From positions 1 through 14,359 of the forward strand of contig JAICPQ010000033.1 in the NCBI GenBank assembly GCA_025929745.1: a stretch of 14,359 bases of DNA. Reading direction: 5' to 3'. The stretch is from Burkholderiales bacterium. Lineage in GTDB: Bacteria; Pseudomonadota; Gammaproteobacteria; Burkholderiales; SG8-39. Both the position numbers and the translations under genes were made by a program. The notes beneath the pieces were generated by a model. The model saw nothing but the letters and a program-made list of their open reading frames with translations. It made no database searches and was not told the DNA's origin. This document shows, piece after piece, positions 13,520 through 14,359 of this stretch (positions are counted from its first letter, which is position 1; each line of letters starts with the position of its first letter).

Positions 13520-13526
13520 TCTCAAT

Positions 13527-13532
13527 CTCCTT
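13527..13532 (-). promoter_or_regulatory. Ribosome binding site fixing the histone-like start
   Basis: AAGGAG on the minus strand, seven bases before ATG 13519. It favours this ATG over the in-frame TTG at 13525, which would sit only one base from the site. Confidence 0.75.
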
Positions 13533-13551
13533 GAAGGTTGTTGAACAAACG

Positions 13552-13575
13552 AGCCCGGCGATGCTCGCCCGGGCT
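13552..13575 (-). terminator. Hairpin at the end of the DUF2442 gene
   Basis: AGCCCG/CGGGCT and GCGA/TCGC form a ten-bp stem with one bulged C and a TGC loop, followed on the minus strand by CGTTTGTTC. The T-content is modest, so it is a weak intrinsic terminator or attenuator. A second pair, GGTTGTTG (13536-13543) with CAACAACC (13579-13586), encloses it. Confidence 0.5.
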
Positions 13576-13873
13576 ATCCAACAACCGGCGACTGGTCGCC
13601 GCCGGCTTGCTGAATTTGGTTCGCCTTCACGTCATGATAAAGAATATCGGCATCGAGGCGGATGCCGCCCTCCCACGTCACCGTCGCCGTTTCCGGATCC
13701 ACGCTGACTTTCTCGAACTCGCGCACGTCGCGCCAGAGCTGGAAGGCGCCGATCTCGAGCAGGTTGCCGAGGAATACGCGCCCTTCGAGGCCATCCTCGA
13801 AGCGCAGCCACAGCTTGTAATCTTCCTCCGCCTTGCATGCAGTAATTCGCATCGTATCGAACTCCTCAAGCAT
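13574..13873 (-). CDS. DUF2442 domain protein
   Basis: 99 residues. The pattern of DUF2442 is visible: RITACKAEEDYKLWLRFEDG (9-28), GRVFLGNLLEIGAF (31-44), then FEKVSVD and TVTWEGGIRLDADILY (64-79). The family is small, widespread and without known function; members often occur beside toxin-antitoxin or mobile genes, but here the partner is nrdB. Two starts are possible: ATG 13873 (GAGGGG seven bases upstream) or ATG 13852 (GAGGAG nine bases upstream), the latter matching the usual family N-terminus. It begins 27 bases after the nrdB stop with no strong terminator between, so co-transcription is likely. Confidence 0.85.
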   Translation of the reverse strand: MLEEFDTMRITACKAEEDYKLWLRFEDGLEGRVFLGNLLEIGAFQLWRDVREFEKVSVDPETATVTWEGGIRLDADILYHDVKANQIQQAGGDQSPVVG

Positions 13874-13900
13874 GTTGTTCCCCCTCGTTGCTTTTAAGCA

Positions 13901-14359
13901 TCAATCCCAGCTCAATGCGCCGCCGGTTTGGTACTCGATCACCCGGGTCTCGAAGAAATTGCGCTCCTTCTTGAGGTCGATCATCTCGCTCATCCACGGG
14001 AACGGATTCGCCGCGCCGGGGAAGAGCGTGTCCAGGCCGATCTGCTGGCAGCGCCGGTTCGCGATGAAGCGCAGGTACTCCTTGAACATCGGCGCGTTCA
14101 GGCCGAGCACGCCGCGCGGCATGGTGTCCTCGGCGTAGGCGTACTCCAGCTCGACCGCCCGCTTGAACTGCTGGCGGATGTCGTCGCGGAACTCGGGCGT
14201 CCAGAGGTGGGGGTTCTCCAGCTTTATCTGGTTGATCAGGTCGATGCCGAAGTTGCAGTGCATCGACTCGTCGCGCAGGATGTACTGGTACTGCTCGGCA
14301 GCACCGGTCATCTTGTTCTGCCGGCCCAGCGCCAGGATCTGGGTGAAGCCGACGTAGAA
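13901..14359 (-). CDS. nrdB: Ribonucleotide reductase beta subunit, C-terminal part (runs off the window)
   Basis: Partial: the frame stays open to the window end, giving the last 152 residues. NrdB holds the diiron-tyrosyl radical used by class Ia ribonucleotide reductase with NrdA to make dNTPs. Visible: FYVGFTQILALGRQNKMTGA at the cut end, then ILRDESMH containing the metal ligands E31 and H34 (numbering from the first visible residue), PRGVLGLNAPMFKEYLRFIANRR, and the C-terminal tail ending YQTGGALSWD that should dock into NrdA. The first metal ligands and the radical tyrosine lie outside the window. Confidence 0.95.
   Translation of the reverse strand, partial: FYVGFTQILALGRQNKMTGAAEQYQYILRDESMHCNFGIDLINQIKLENPHLWTPEFRDDIRQQFKRAVELEYAYAEDTMPRGVLGLNAPMFKEYLRFIANRRCQQIGLDTLFPGAANPFPWMSEMIDLKKERNFFETRVIEYQTGGALSWD

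Overview
The window reads as ordinary chromosome of a GC-rich betaproteobacterium. The indicators are a PhaM-type polyhydroxyalkanoate (PHA) granule protein, an oligoribonuclease head-to-head with an M48 peptidase and a pterin dehydratase, a CbiB-like protein next to a CoA-type Nudix hydrolase, a lysine-rich histone-H1-like protein, and an NrdB ending in the tail I associate with that class. The genus cannot be named from the sequence. I see no rRNA, tRNA, CRISPR array, insertion sequence, phage gene or defence cluster.

Layout. Bases 1-572 (minus) carry orn, preceded by a small REP-like inverted repeat at the window edge. Bases 571-2455 (plus) form a tightly overlapping operon: M48/Ste24-like membrane protease, 4a-hydroxytetrahydrobiopterin dehydratase, and a DUF2007 protein with a C-terminal zinc knuckle. 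Bases 2403-4509 (minus) form a second overlapping operon: CoA-pyrophosphatase-type Nudix hydrolase, CbiB-like membrane protein, YjdF/DUF2238 membrane protein. Bases 4545-4781 (plus) hold one small exported protein with a strong ribosome binding site.

Bases 4787-11025 (minus) are one uninterrupted run of six genes with gaps of 10 bases or less or with overlaps: Yip1-like membrane protein, NADP-type malic enzyme with phosphotransacetylase-like domain, patatin-like hydrolase, short PhaM-like protein, FIST sensor protein, and zinc-independent quinone oxidoreductase. As a set they suggest, by inference only, a unit linking NADPH/acetyl-CoA supply, lipid or PHA granule handling and redox balance. 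This is the most interesting part of the window.

Bases 11027-12187 (plus) encode a class I aminotransferase whose start is one base from the divergent Yip1 start. Bases 12153-12860 (minus) encode a membrane-anchored lytic transglycosylase, with a plausible promoter and a leader hairpin upstream. Bases 12861-13225 contain no convincing gene but several inverted repeats and a tandem repeat. Bases 13226-14359 (minus) hold, in transcription order, the 3' part of nrdB (cut by the window edge), a DUF2442 protein and the histone-like protein.

The arrangement is very compact. Same-strand neighbours overlap by 1-41 bases, two convergent pairs overlap by 35 and 53 bases, and two divergent pairs have start codons that overlap or abut. 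Several genes appear to use GTG, TTG or possibly CTG starts coupled to the upstream stop. I found no clearly new biological system. The strongest leads are the malic enzyme/patatin/PhaM/FIST/quinone reductase operon, the structured intergenic region at 13.0-13.25 kb, and a dnaX-like slippery A-run in the histone-like gene.
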